Positions 17,011-26,204 of a stretch of 64,000 nucleotides of DNA are shown piece after piece. The position numbers and the translations under genes were made by a program. The stretch comes from JAMXLO01 sp963719805 (GTDB lineage: Bacteria > Pseudomonadota > Alphaproteobacteria > Acetobacterales > Acetobacteraceae): assembly GCA_963719805.1 (NCBI GenBank), contig CAVRDF010000003.1, forward strand, positions 682,001 to 746,000, given 5' to 3'. Numbering within the stretch: the stretch's first letter is position 1; every line of letters begins with the position of its first letter. The notes beneath the pieces were generated by a model, which worked only from the letters and a program-made list of their open reading frames with translations, was not told the DNA's origin and did no database searches.

Positions 17011-17844
17011 TCATTCCGGCGGCCAGCGGGTTGAGGGCGTCCACCCCAGCCGGCTCTGGGCCGCGTTGTTGCTGATTGGCGACGCCGTGGACAATTCCTG
17101 GTAGCGGCGCTGGTCCCTTAAGGGGATGGAGGCGCCGTACAGCGTTTCCAGGCGGGACACCGTGGGCTCGGTGGCGAACGAGTCGGCGGCGGCCAGGAAG
17201 AAGATCTCGAAGCCACGGTAGCCGGTGACCGCGGCGGCGGCGAAGCCTCGGGCGCAGTCTTCGGGGCTTACGTAGGTGCGGAGGTAGGGCATCGATTCGG
17301 CGCGGCCTTCGGGGCCGGGTTTGCCAGCCATGAAGCCCACCATGTCCGGGAAGGCGACGAAACAGGGCCGCAGCACGATGACCTCCAGCCCGCGGCGGGA
17401 GAATGCCTCGGCGATGCGCTCGCCGCACAATTTGCTCAGGCCATAGGCATCGCTGGGACGCAGCGGGTGGGCCTCGTCTATCGGCAGGTAGGCGGGCGGC
17501 ATCGTCGGGTTGCTGTTGTCGAGGCCGAGCACGGAACTGGTCGAGCAACTGATGACACGGCGGACGCCGTTGTGCAGCGCTGCCTCCAGCACGTTCCATG
17601 TGCCCATGGCGTTGACCTGCATGGTCACCGCATCGTCGGTTGCGACCGAGCGATCGATGGCGCCGAGGTGGATGACGACTTCGATGCCGCGCAGCGCGGC
17701 TTTCATCGCGGCAAGGTCGCGGACGTCGGCGTGCTGGCATTCCGAGGACGGACCGAGGTCGATGACGCGGACCGTATGGTCCGACAGCGCGCGGACCACG
17801 TAACGGCCGAGACGGCCCAAGCCGCCGGTGACTGCGATCTGCAT
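17011..17844 (-). CDS. NAD-dependent epimerase/dehydratase (extended SDR)
   Basis: A 277-residue extended SDR. The Rossmann loop is AVTGGLGRLGRYVVRAL (GxxGxxG), followed by VIHLGAIDRS, CSTSSVLGLD and the catalytic YGLSK. An acidic residue after beta-2 (VRVIDLG) suggests NAD(H). The C-terminal substrate domain is short, as in uronate dehydrogenases and sugar-lactone-type reductases; a uronate or related sugar-acid substrate is possible but unproven. The ATG at 17844 has AGGAG upstream that overlaps the end of the preceding monooxygenase gene (stop at 17849), so the two form an operon. Confidence 0.87.
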   Translation of the reverse strand: MQIAVTGGLGRLGRYVVRALSDHTVRVIDLGPSSECQHADVRDLAAMKAALRGIEVVIHLGAIDRSVATDDAVTMQVNAMGTWNVLEAALHNGVRRVISCSTSSVLGLDNSNPTMPPAYLPIDEAHPLRPSDAYGLSKLCGERIAEAFSRRGLEVIVLRPCFVAFPDMVGFMAGKPGPEGRAESMPYLRTYVSPEDCARGFAAAAVTGYRGFEIFFLAAADSFATEPTVSRLETLYGASIPLRDQRRYQELSTASPISNNAAQSRLGWTPSTRWPPE

Positions 17845-17848
17845 GGCT

Positions 17849-19165
17849 CTACTCCTGGAGGTGCTCGCGCAGCGTCTTGCCGGCGTAATCGTGGCGGAAC
17901 AGGCCACGCGCCTGCAACAGCGGCACCACGGCGCGGACGAACTGCTCGAACATGCCTGGCATCAGCGTGGGCGTCAGGATGAAGCCGTCGCAGGCTTCGG
18001 ATTCGAACATGTCCTGCAAGGTATCGGCAATGGTGGCTGGCGAACCGGCGATCTGCGGGCAGAGCTCGCTGGTGGCGAAGCGTCGGGCCGCCTCGCCGAG
18101 CGTGAGGCCCTGCGCCTCGGTGCCTTGCAGGATCACATCGAGCGAACCGCGCGAGCCGACTTCCATCTGCATGTCGGCGAGCGGCTGGTCGGGTGAGAAG
18201 CGCGAGAGATCGACGCCGAGATGGCCGGAGATCTGCGCCATGCCTGCTTCGGTCAGCACCAGGTCGTTGACGAATGCCTGGCGCTCGCGGGCGATCGCGT
18301 CGGTTTCGCCGACGATGATGTCGATCGAGGGCAGGATGAGACAATCGCCGGGAGCGCGGCCCTGCGCGACGACACGCGATTTCAGGTCGCGATAGAACGC
18401 CTGCATGTCGGTCTTGCTGTGCTGCAAGGTGAACACGAGTTCGCCCCAGCGCGCGGCAAAGTCGCGGCCGCGCGACGAGGAGCCGGCCTGCATGATCACC
18501 GGGCGGCCTTGCGGCGAACGAGGCACTGTCAGCGGACCGCGTGTCTTGATCCAGCGGCCCTTGTAGTTCGCGTAGTGCACCTTGTCCGGATCGGCGAACA
18601 CGCCGCGCTGCTTGTCCAGCACCAGCGCGTCGGCATCCCAGCTTTCCCACAGCTTGACGACGGCTTCGACGACTTCATCGGCGAAATCGTAGCGGGCATC
18701 ACGCGGCGGCAGTTGGTCGAGACCGAAGTTCTGCGCCTCAATATGACTGTGCGAGGCAACCACGTTCCAGGCGACGCGGCCGCGGCTCATCAGGTCGAGC
18801 GTGCCCAGTGATCGCGCGAGATGATAGGGCGAATAAAACGTGGTGGAGAGCGTCGCACCGAGACCGATGCGCGATGTGGCGCTCGCCATGATGGAAAGCA
18901 GCGGGATGGGGTCCAGCATGCCCATTTGGCCGCCGTTGCGTACCGTGGAGGCGAAGGTGCCGCCGTAGATGTCATACAGGCCGAGGATGTCGGCGAAGAA
19001 CAGGCTGTCGAACTTGCCATGCTCTAGTATGCGCGCGATGTGCTGGTGCCATTCGGGGGTGAAGATGGCGTTATCGGCTTCCGGATGGCGCCAGGCGCCA
19101 TGATGATGTGCGGTTGGGCCGGCCAGCAGGAAGGCCACGAAATGCATCTGACGTCGTTTGCTCAT
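17849..19165 (-). CDS. NtaA/DmoA-family FMN-dependent monooxygenase
   Basis: A 438-residue luciferase-fold monooxygenase of the nitrilotriacetate/dimethyl-sulfide/xenobiotic branch. Typical segments are KFDSLFFADILGLYDIYGG, SRGRVAWNVVASHSHIEAQN, PRSPQGRPVIMQAGSSSRGR and LFRHDYAGKTLREHL at the end. It needs FMNH2 from a separate reductase, and oxidatively cleaves C-N or C-S bonds in this family. It is followed at once by the epimerase gene. A second member of the same family lies 420 bp away in the opposite direction (19585), so the two may be old duplicates flanking a decayed transporter. Confidence 0.92.
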   Translation of the reverse strand: MSKRRQMHFVAFLLAGPTAHHHGAWRHPEADNAIFTPEWHQHIARILEHGKFDSLFFADILGLYDIYGGTFASTVRNGGQMGMLDPIPLLSIMASATSRIGLGATLSTTFYSPYHLARSLGTLDLMSRGRVAWNVVASHSHIEAQNFGLDQLPPRDARYDFADEVVEAVVKLWESWDADALVLDKQRGVFADPDKVHYANYKGRWIKTRGPLTVPRSPQGRPVIMQAGSSSRGRDFAARWGELVFTLQHSKTDMQAFYRDLKSRVVAQGRAPGDCLILPSIDIIVGETDAIARERQAFVNDLVLTEAGMAQISGHLGVDLSRFSPDQPLADMQMEVGSRGSLDVILQGTEAQGLTLGEAARRFATSELCPQIAGSPATIADTLQDMFESEACDGFILTPTLMPGMFEQFVRAVVPLLQARGLFRHDYAGKTLREHLQE

Positions 19166-19186
19166 GGCGGCAGGATAGACTGCTGT

Positions 19187-19312
19187 CAGTTGGCGGCAAC
19201 CGGGGCGTGGATGCGGCGGAGGAATTCACGGGCGTGCTTGTCGGCGATCAACAGGCCGTTGCATTGGTCGCGGGCCATGTTGATCCCGTCGAGCACGATT
19301 TCGCCGGTGGTG
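19187..19312 (-). pseudogene. Gene remnant (C-terminal 41 residues of an unidentified protein)
   Basis: An open frame without a start reads PTTGEIVLDGINMARDQ and then LLIADKHAREFLRRIHAP before a stop at 19187. The first part recalls the PTSGEI-x-x-DG stretch of ABC transporter ATPases; the last part recalls ATPase C-terminal ends. A TGA precedes it, so it is cut at the 5' side. With the permease tail at 19417 it looks like the wreck of an amino-acid ABC operon. The identification is weak. Confidence 0.35.
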
Positions 19313-19370
19313 GGTCAGGTTGGACTTATCCGCATCACTTGGGCCGATGAATCAATCCAGCGTCGTTCTT

Positions 19371-19407
19371 CCGGCTTGCTTCGTCGCTGCGCTGCTCGCG
19401 ATGACAG
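19371..19407. repeat. Dispersed extragenic repeat, copy 2
   Basis: CTTGCTTCGTCGCTGCGCTG followed by CTCGCGATGACAG, the same motif as near 477, 38691 and 55003. It lies between the two gene remnants at 19187 and 19417. Confidence 0.55.
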
Positions 19408-19416
19408 TTGCAAGCA

Positions 19417-19575
19417 TCATGCGAGCTTCTGTTCGACGTATGCGGAGAACCAGGCGAGCACCGAGATAATGAGCAGATAGTAAACTGCGAGCTTGGCGCA
19501 GAGTTCGAAGGGGATGAAGTGTTCGGCCAAGGCGGTGTTGTGGCCCGCGATTTGCTGGAGGGAGGCCAGCAGGAG
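19417..19575 (-). pseudogene. Remnant of an amino-acid ABC transporter permease (C-terminal 52 residues)
   Basis: On the minus strand the frame reads LQQIAGHNTALAEHFIPFEL and then LAVYYLLIISVLAWFSAYVE before a stop. The FxPFELxxxxAxxY pattern and a final membrane helix with a short Glu/Lys/Arg tail are typical of the C-terminus of HisM/GlnP-type permeases. Upstream of about 19575 the frame enters the antisense of the plus-strand monooxygenase gene and loses similarity. The ribosome site of that monooxygenase gene lies right at the break. Confidence 0.5.
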
Positions 19576-19584
19576 GTGCCGGCG

Positions 19585-20896
19585 ATGACAGGGAAACCGC
19601 TTCACCTGGGTTGGTTCATGAACTTCACACCGGGCGAATGGGATAGTCCGGTGGCGGCGGGAGGCGCGCCGTGGGACGGCAAGTTCTATGTCGATATGGC
19701 GCAGGCGCTGGAGCGCGCCTGCTTCGACTACATCATGATCGAGGACACGCTGATGGTGTCCGAGGCTTATGGCGATAGTGCCGAGGTGACGCTGAAGCAT
19801 GCGTTGCAGGTGCCGAAACATGATCCGGCGCCACTGGCGGCACTGATCGCGGCGGCGACGAGCAAGCTGGGTGTGGTCGCGACGCTGTCCACGCTGGCCT
19901 ATCCGCCATTCATGCTGGCGCGGCTGTGCAGCACGCTGGATCACATCGCCGGCGGCCGGTTCGGCTGGAACATTGTCACATCGGGCGAGGATATCGCGGC
20001 GCAGAACTTCGGGCTGGACAAATTGCCGCCGCGGGAACAGCGCTACGCAATGGCAGACGAGTATGTTGATCTGGTCTGCAAACTTTTCGAACTCATGGGA
20101 ACCGGACGCGGTGGTGATGGACCGCGAGACCGGGACCTATGCGGATCACCGCAAGGTGCATCCGATCCATTTTGAGGGGCAGTTCTTCAAATGCCGCGGC
20201 CCGTTGAACACGGTGCGTTCGCCGCAGGGGCGGCCGGTGTTCGTGCAGGCCGGTGGCTCACCGCGCGGCCGTGCGTTCGCGGCGCGCCATGCTGATTCGA
20301 TCATCGCGCTGGCGGCCGATGTCGAGGGGATGAAGCGATACCGCGACGATGTCCGGCGGCACGCGGTGTCGTTCGGGCGTGATCCCGACGACATCAAGGT
20401 GCTGTTCCTGCTGTATCCGATCCTGGCCGAGACGGACGATGAGGCGCAGGCGAAGCGGCAACGGCTGGTCTCGTCGCCGGATTTCATCGAGCGGGCATTG
20501 GCGAGCACCGCGACAGTCACCGACATCGATTTTTCGAAATACGACCTGGACCAGCCGTTGCCGCGGCTGACGACGAACGGCGAACAGGGCTCGCTCGACA
20601 AGTTCGCGCAGTGGGGCAGCGGCAAGACGCTGCGGCAGTTGGCGATGGAGCGGTTCAGCGCGCCGGGATCCGAGCTCGATTTTGTCGGTTCGCCGGATAC
20701 CGTTGCGGATAAGATGGCCAACGTCATGGAGGCTGTTGGCGGCGATGGCTTCCTGATCAGCACACCGTTCCAGCGCACCAATCGCCGTTTCATCGTGGAG
20801 GTGACGGAGGGACTGGTGCCGGCGCTGCAGCGGCGGGGGCTGATGCGGACTGAATATATGGGCAAGACGCTGCGCGAGGTTCTGCTGGAGTATTGA
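19585..20896 (+). pseudogene. NtaA/DmoA-family FMN-dependent monooxygenase, one-base frameshift
   Basis: The first 170 residues (from MTGKPLHLGWFMNFTPGEWD) and the rest (from WEPDAVVMDRETGTYADH) lie in different frames; deletion of one base near 20092 restores about 436 residues. Family segments include FDYIMIEDTLMVSEAYGDS, GGRFGWNIVTSGEDIAAQNF, RSPQGRPVFVQAGGSPRGR and TEYMGKTLREVLLEY. ATG at 19585 has AGGAGG nine bases upstream. It resembles the minus-strand paralogue at 17849, which keeps ESWDADALV where this gene breaks, and that comparison places the extra base. No flavin reductase is adjacent. Confidence 0.88.
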
Positions 20897-21011
20897 TACT
20901 CGTGTGTCAGGCGGATGCAACAGCCTAGAATTCTGCCATCGGTTGCCATTGTTGTAGGCAGGTTCTCGCGCTGATGATGAAACGCGAGGCGGTGAGCGGC
21001 TGGCACGTGGT

Positions 21012-21551
21012 TTGCTGCGCCCGCTGTATGGATTGTGCGTCGTGAGGGTGCATTGGCGGTGGCGGCGTGGCTCGGTGGTGGTGCGGCCTCGGAGGCAGCG
21101 CACCGCCGATCCGGTCATGCCATTGGTGCTGACGCTGGTGGCGGGCGCGCTGGTTACAGCCGCAACTGGTTTGTGCGTGCTCGGAGAGCTTGAGCAACTG
21201 GGGCCGACCGTTGGCAATATCATCGTGTTTCGGCCGACGCCTTCAATGACGGAGTGGTGGCGGATCAAAGCGGCGGTCGCTGAACCGGGCAATGACGTAC
21301 GGACAACTGCAATCGGTAGTTGTGACCTCAGCCCATCGATCATGGGCGATGGCGGCGGCAGCATGGTGATCGAGGCGCGCCGGATGAGCAGCCCGCCAAC
21401 CTATCGCGTTCACTGGGCGGGAAAACGCACGGCAAGCGACGCAGCCGATTGCGGCAGGGCGGCTGACCTCATACTGTCGCGCAGCGACCTGATGCGTCTG
21501 GCAGACGTGGCCGGCGGGTTCAACAACAATCTCAGGATGGTCGGCCCTTGA
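21012..21551 (+). CDS. Hypothetical protein with one membrane helix
   Basis: Up to 179 residues; the start is unclear. TTG at 21012, GTG at 21042 and ATG at 21117 are all in frame. Arg-rich residues (VRPRRQRTADP) precede a single helix (MPLVLTLVAGALVTAATGL), then a roughly 130-residue periplasmic domain with two spaced cysteines (GSCDLSP, AADCGRAADL). No family recognised. The stop overlaps the TTG start of the ABC ATPase gene by four bases, so it probably belongs to the transporter operon. The layout resembles the small protein at 8658-9060 (helix plus Cys-containing exterior domain), without clear sequence identity. Confidence 0.6.
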   Translation: MLRPLYGLCVVRVHWRWRRGSVVVRPRRQRTADPVMPLVLTLVAGALVTAATGLCVLGELEQLGPTVGNIIVFRPTPSMTEWWRIKAAVAEPGNDVRTTAIGSCDLSPSIMGDGGGSMVIEARRMSSPPTYRVHWAGKRTASDAADCGRAADLILSRSDLMRLADVAGGFNNNLRMVGP

Positions 21552-22369
21552 GCGAAGCGTCGGTACCGCTGGTTTGGCTGGAAAATATCTGGAAATCGTT
21601 CGGCAGGCTGGAAGTCCTGACCGACGTATCGCTGGCGGTGCCACGCGGCGAAGTGGTGTGCATCATCGGTCCTTCGGGGGCGGGAAAATCGACCCTGCTG
21701 CGCTGTGTGAACCATCTCGAAACGATCGACGATGGAACGATCCACTTCGAGGGCAAGCCGGTCTATCGGTACAAGCAGAACGGCAAGATCGTGATGGATC
21801 CCGAACGCCGTGTGGAAGCGATCCGCGCGCAGATCGGCATGGTGTTCCAGTCGTTCAACCTGTTCCCGCATCTGACGGCGCTGGGCAACGTGATCGAGGC
21901 GCCGATACAGGTGCTGCGACAGCCGGCGGTGGAGGCTCGCAAGCACGGATTGGAATTGCTGGCGAAGGTTGGCCTGTCGGAGAAGGCGAACTCATATCCG
22001 CATCAGCTCAGCGGTGGGCAGCAGCAGCGCGTGGCGATCGCGCGGGCATTGGCGATGAATCCGAAGTTGATGCTGTTCGATGAAGCAACTTCGGCGCTGG
22101 ATCCCGAGCTGGTTGGCGACGTGCTGCGTGTGATGCGCCAGCTCGCCAAGGAAGGCATGACCATGATCGTCGTTACGCACGAAATGGATTTTGCCCGCGA
22201 GGTTGCCGACCGGGTGGTATTCATGGATTCTGGCAATATCGTCGAGGAGGGGCCGCCATCCGTGGTGTTCACCGACCCGCGCAGTCCGCGGACGCGGCAG
22301 TTCCTGCAATCGATCCTCAACCGGAACGGCGCCGAGGTGCAGGCGGACGAGAACGCATCCACAGCGTAA
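21548..22369 (+). CDS. Amino-acid ABC transporter ATP-binding protein (GlnQ/HisP type)
   Basis: A 273-residue ABC ATPase with all motifs: Walker A IIGPSGAGKSTLLR, Q-loop MVFQSFNLFPHLT, signature QLSGGQQQRVAIARAL, Walker B LMLFDEATSALD and H-loop VVTHEM. The FNLFPHLT and DEATSALDPELVGDVL strings are characteristic of polar amino-acid uptake systems. The TTG start overlaps the stop of the preceding gene (TTGA), which suggests coupling. It is followed by the binding protein (27-bp gap) and the permease. It is one of only two genes in the 20-31 kb stretch with no frame break. Confidence 0.95.
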   Translation: MSEASVPLVWLENIWKSFGRLEVLTDVSLAVPRGEVVCIIGPSGAGKSTLLRCVNHLETIDDGTIHFEGKPVYRYKQNGKIVMDPERRVEAIRAQIGMVFQSFNLFPHLTALGNVIEAPIQVLRQPAVEARKHGLELLAKVGLSEKANSYPHQLSGGQQQRVAIARALAMNPKLMLFDEATSALDPELVGDVLRVMRQLAKEGMTMIVVTHEMDFAREVADRVVFMDSGNIVEEGPPSVVFTDPRSPRTRQFLQSILNRNGAEVQADENASTA

Positions 22370-22396
22370 ACAGCAAACAAGAGGGGGCAACACGAA

Positions 22397-23298
22397 ATGA
22401 CCGACAAAATCAATCCGTTGGGGCGCCGCGGACTGATCCGCGGCGGCGCGATCGGTGGGGCGGCAACACTGCTCGCTGCTGCCGGCGCCGGCAGCGCCTC
22501 GGCCGCGGTACCGGCGATCAACGACAAGGACTATGCGGACTTCTCGCTGATCAAGATCAACGGTGGTGACGATTCGCTGGAGAAGATCCAGAAGAAGGGT
22601 GTTGTCGTCGCTACCTCGAACGATTGGCCATATTCGTTTCTCGACGACAAGACCAACGAATGGACCGGCCTCGATGGCGACATCCTGCACATAGGTCGTC
22701 AAGATGCTGAAGATCGACAAGGTCAAGGTGGAGACGGTGACGTTCGACGGCATGATCCCCGGCCTGCTGGACGGCCGTTTCGACATCGTCGGTGACTCGA
22801 TCCACTACACGAAGAACCGCTCGAAAGTCGTGAATTTCTGCTGGGGCACTTACTACTATGCCGAAGCGCTGGTCGTGCCGAAGGGCAATCCGCATCAACC
22901 TGCACCAGCTTGCCGACTGCAAGGGCTACACCGTCGGTACACTGCTAGGCACCAACTACGCCGAGTGGTTGCAGGCGGTCCCCGGCGTGAAGTTCCAGGG
23001 CTACAAGGACTGGGCGCAGATCGTTCCGGAACTGGCGATCGGCCGCACCGATGCCGCGCTATTCGACCAGCCGGTGGTCGCCGCGCTGATGAAGCAGCAC
23101 CCGGAATGGAAGATCGAAATCGCGTCGGACTACGAGCCGAACACCCTCAAGAACCCCGTCGGCTACAGCAGCTATGCGTTCCGCCAGGGCGACATCCAGT
23201 GGCTCACCGCGGTTTCGTCGGCGATCCAGTGGATGCAGTACAACGGGAAGATGAAGGAAATCCTGACGAAGTGGGGACTGACCGGCTACAACAACTAA
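22397..23298 (+). pseudogene. Amino-acid ABC transporter substrate-binding protein, two frame breaks
   Basis: Three frames join after removing one G near 22694 and adding one base near 22890, giving about 300 residues. The N-terminus PLGRRGLIRGGAIGGAATLL ending in GAGSASA resembles a Tat signal, which is less usual for this family. Then come KKGVVVATSNDWPYSFLDD, VTFDGMIPGLLDGRFDIVGD, QLADCKGYTVGTLLGTNYAE and RTDAALFDQPVVAALMKQHP, the type 3 periplasmic binding fold (SBP_bac_3). The ligand is likely a small amino-acid-like or nitrogen-rich compound. A strong stem-loop follows the stop. Confidence 0.85.
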
Positions 23299-23331
23299 GC
23301 GCTCTAGCCGCGTCAGCCATTACCATCAAAA

Positions 23332-23361
23332 GCCGTCACCCTGCCGAAATGGGGTGACGGC
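23332..23361 (+). terminator. Stem-loop between binding-protein and permease genes
   Basis: A 10-bp perfect stem (GCCGTCACCC / GGGTGACGGC) with a 10-base loop lies 33 bases after the binding-protein stop. Such hairpins stabilise the upstream mRNA or partly terminate transcription, so that the binding protein is made in excess over the permease. Confidence 0.6.
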
Positions 23362-23387
23362 GCTATCGTATTGGTGCAGCCACAGCC

Positions 23388-24071
23388 ATGTATTTTTCAT
23401 TCCAGGACATGGTCAATTTCCTGCCCTCGTTGCTGCAGGGCGCGGTGATCACCATCTCGGTGTCGCTGCTGGCGTTTGCGCTGGCATCGTTTTCGGGTTG
23501 TCAACGGCATCGCCCGTCATCTCGCGCATCGCGCCATTGCGCGCGGTCGCCGCGTTCTACATCCAGTTCATCCGCGGGACGCCGCTACTGCTGCAACTGT
23601 TCTTCATCTACTACGTGCTGCCCTACGTCGGCATCGTGCTGTCGCCATTCGCCTCCGGCGTGCTCGGGCTGACGATGAACTACGCGCGCCTATATGGCGG
23701 AGGTGTTCCGCTCCGGCATCCAGGCGATCCCCAAGGGGCAGTGGGAAGCCGGTTTCTCCGTCGGCATGTCGCGCCACAAGCTGCTACGACGCATTATCCT
23801 GCCGCAGGCGATCCGCATCATCGTGCCCGCGCTGGGCAACTTCTTCGTGTCGATCTTCAAGGATTCCGCGCTGGTGTCGGTGATCACCATGCGCGATCTG
23901 ATGTTCAGCGGCCAGTTGCTGGCATCTGCCACATACAAGCACTTCGAGATCTTCACCATGGTAGCGGTGATCTACTTCCTGATCAGCTACCCGACGGCGA
24001 AGTTGGTCGAGTGGGTGGAGGTCAAGATCGACATCACCAAGCGGCCGGTGGTGATCGGAATGCGGGGATGA
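23388..24071 (+). pseudogene. Amino-acid ABC transporter permease (HisM/GlnP type), two frame breaks
   Basis: Frames join after adding one G near 23484 and removing one base near 23687, giving about 227 residues. Segments: FQDMVNFLPSLLQGAVITIS, AFYIQFIRGTPLLLQLFFIY, then AEVFRSGIQAIPKGQWEAGF and LPQAIRIIVPALGNFFVSIF. The EAGFSVGMSRHKLLRRIILP stretch is the EAA loop that docks on the ATPase. Several membrane helices are visible; the C-terminus (PTAKLVEWVEVKIDITKR) is complete. It is convergent with the amidohydrolase gene at 24111. Only one permease is present, so the channel is probably a homodimer. Confidence 0.86.
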
Positions 24072-24110
24072 CGCGCGGGCACATGACCCGAGGGGCGGGC
24101 TGCTCTTGCT

Positions 24111-25607
24111 TCAGGGGCAGCCGCACCAGCGGTTGATGTGCCAGTCGGTGCGGGCGAGAGCGGGGCAGAAATCGTTGATGATTGGGGCGACTGCGTCGTA
24201 GCGGTGCCGGCTCGCCACGCCGCGCGCATCGAGCCTCGCGCGCAGTTCCGCGGCACGGGCTGACAGCGCGGGCAGGTCAACGGTCAGCAGCCGGCGGCCG
24301 CGCACGACGAAACGGCCAGCAACCATGACGTCTTCCACGCTGGTGCCGTCTTCGGCGAGCACCACCTGGGTGGTGGGTTCGTTCAGCGGAATCAGCGTCG
24401 GCGCGTCGAGATTGAGGAACACGATGTCAGCGGCGTAACCTGGTGCGATGCGGCCGATGCGGTCGAAGCCGAGCGCGCGTGCGCTGCCGGTTGTTGCCGC
24501 GGCGAACACCTGCGGCGCACTGATCCACTGTGCCGGGTCGGGTCCGCGCGCATGCGAAACCGCCGCCGCGAAATGCAGCGATTGGTACATGTTGAGGTTG
24601 TCGTTGCACGTCGTGGCGTCGGTGCCGATGGCGAGGTTCACGCCGGCCGCCAGCATGCCCATGGTGTCGGCGACGCCGTTGCCCAGCCGCATATTGCTCG
24701 CCGGGTTATGCGCGACCGATCCACCGTGCGCACCGATACGCCGCATGTCGTCATCATCCAGCCAGACGCCGTGCGCGGCCACGAAGCGTGGGCTGAGCAG
24801 ACCAAGTTGCTCGATGTGCGCGGTCAGCGAGCGTCCATAGCTGCGCGCGCCGACGACCGACTGGATCTTCGAATTCAGCGAGATGGGTATGGATGCCGAC
24901 ATCGAATTCGGCGGCGAGTTCGCGGCATGCGATCATGAATTCGTCGCGGCAATGCAGTGGGATGGTCGGCGCGACTGACGGGGCGCACCATGGAGCGATC
25001 GGCGCGCCAGTTGCGCAGGATCGCGCGCATGCGCTCCAACGTTTCCTGCCATGGCGGCAGACCGAGCGGTGCGACCGCCTGCGCAGATGCGGCGGCAACG
25101 CATCCATCAGGCCGGGGATCGCCTCGTAAAGCGTCATGTCGGCCATCATCGGCGCGATGACCGCGCGCATTCCGGCTGCGGTGTAGGCATCGGCGACGGC
25201 GAAGATGCCGTCCTCGGTGGGCAGCGGAAACTCGACGAACAGATCGTAGCAGGCGGTGCAGCCTTTCAGCAGCATCTCGGCGGCACCGATGGTGGCGGAG
25301 ACGCGTTTTTCCTCGACGGTCTGGTACGGCGTCATGTGCGGCGCCGAGGCAAGCAGCAGTTCCAGCGTGATCCGATCGCCCATCGAACGGCCGAGATTGC
25401 TGTGGCCGTGCGTGTGCGCGTTCACCAGGCCCGGATGCAGCAGGCGGCGTGACGCATCGATGAGTTCCGCGTCGTTCTGGCGCGGGCATGCCGGGCGCAC
25501 CGACGGCAATGATGTTGCCGTCCTGCACCAGAATGTCGGTCGGGCCGAGGAAGCCGGTCGGGTCCAGAACCAGGCCGCTGCGGATGCAGAGGCGGGCGTG
25601 TCGTCAC
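24111..25607 (-). pseudogene. Amidohydrolase of the TrzA/AtzA/MTA-SAH deaminase group, about five frame breaks
   Basis: Pieces in three frames assemble into about 495 residues: IRSGLVLDPTGFLGPTDILV, HPGLVNAHTHGHSNLGRSMG (metal HxH), FDVGIHTHLAE (third His), RFVAAHGVWLDDDDM (fourth His), NPASNMRLGNGVAD and NLAIGTDATTCNDNLNMYQS (metal Asp). This is the deaminase/chlorohydrolase set acting on purine-, pyrimidine- or triazine-like amines. Breaks lie near 25595, 25481, 25081, 24981 and 24875. A GTG at 25607 is the likely start, overlapping the DUF1989 stop. The C-terminus carries an unusual Trp/Cys tail (FCPALARTDWHINRWCGCP). Motifs are intact on both sides of each break, which argues for sequencing error. 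Confidence 0.82.
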
Positions 25608-26201
25608 GTCACGGCTGACGATGACCTCGATGGGTGTTGGGCCGAAACCGGCGGCGGGATTGTTGCGTTGCGGGCAGTTGGAGAGCACGCGATCACCGGC
25701 GACTTCCGCGACGAGTTCGACATAGTCGCCGGCCTTGGACAATCCGTCCTCGATCGCCATTGCGCCGTCCTGCCGGACCGGGACATTCATAAAGAAGTTC
25801 ACGTTCGGCACGACGTCGGCCGGCGAGAGCGACCAGCTGGCAAGCTCGGCGATGAAGTTCGGCGTGGCAGCTTGGCGTATCCTTGACGCCGTAGCGGGCG
25901 AAATTGCTCCACGCGCTGCAACAGCCGCCGATGGTGTCGTGACGGCCGCAGCGTATCTTCCACGATGCGCATCAGCACCTGGGCGCGATCGGAATAGAGC
26001 TTCGGTGCCTTTGCCCAGGTAGATGTTGCCGTTGATCTTCATCGTGTTGGCGGCGTTGTAGCGATCCACCGGCAGCGAGGCGGAATAGCAGAGGAAATCG
26101 ACCGCCTGCTGGCCGTGCGGTGTCGACGATACGCAGCGGTCGCCCGGCTCCAGACGCGCGGAAAAGCGTCCGCCGGCTTCGATGACATGGCTCTCGGGCA
26201 T
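25604..26201 (-). pseudogene. DUF1989 (urea carboxylase-associated family) protein, three or more frame breaks
   Basis: Frames assemble after removal of one base near 26004, 25941 and 25861; a further break is needed near the stop. The product (about 198 residues) reads ANTMKINGNIYLGKGT, then KLYSDRAQVLMRIVEDTLRP, HDTIGGCCSAWSNFARYGV and VVPNVNFFMNVPVRQDGAMA, ending LSNCPQRNNPAAGFGPTPIE. The D-T-IGGCC, NFFMN and CPQxxNP..GF.PTPI patterns define DUF1989. The family is linked to urea carboxylase and to catabolism of small nitrogen compounds; its chemistry is not settled. ATG at 26201 is three bases after the preceding gene's stop, so the two are in one operon. Confidence 0.82.
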
Positions 26202-26204
26202 CGG

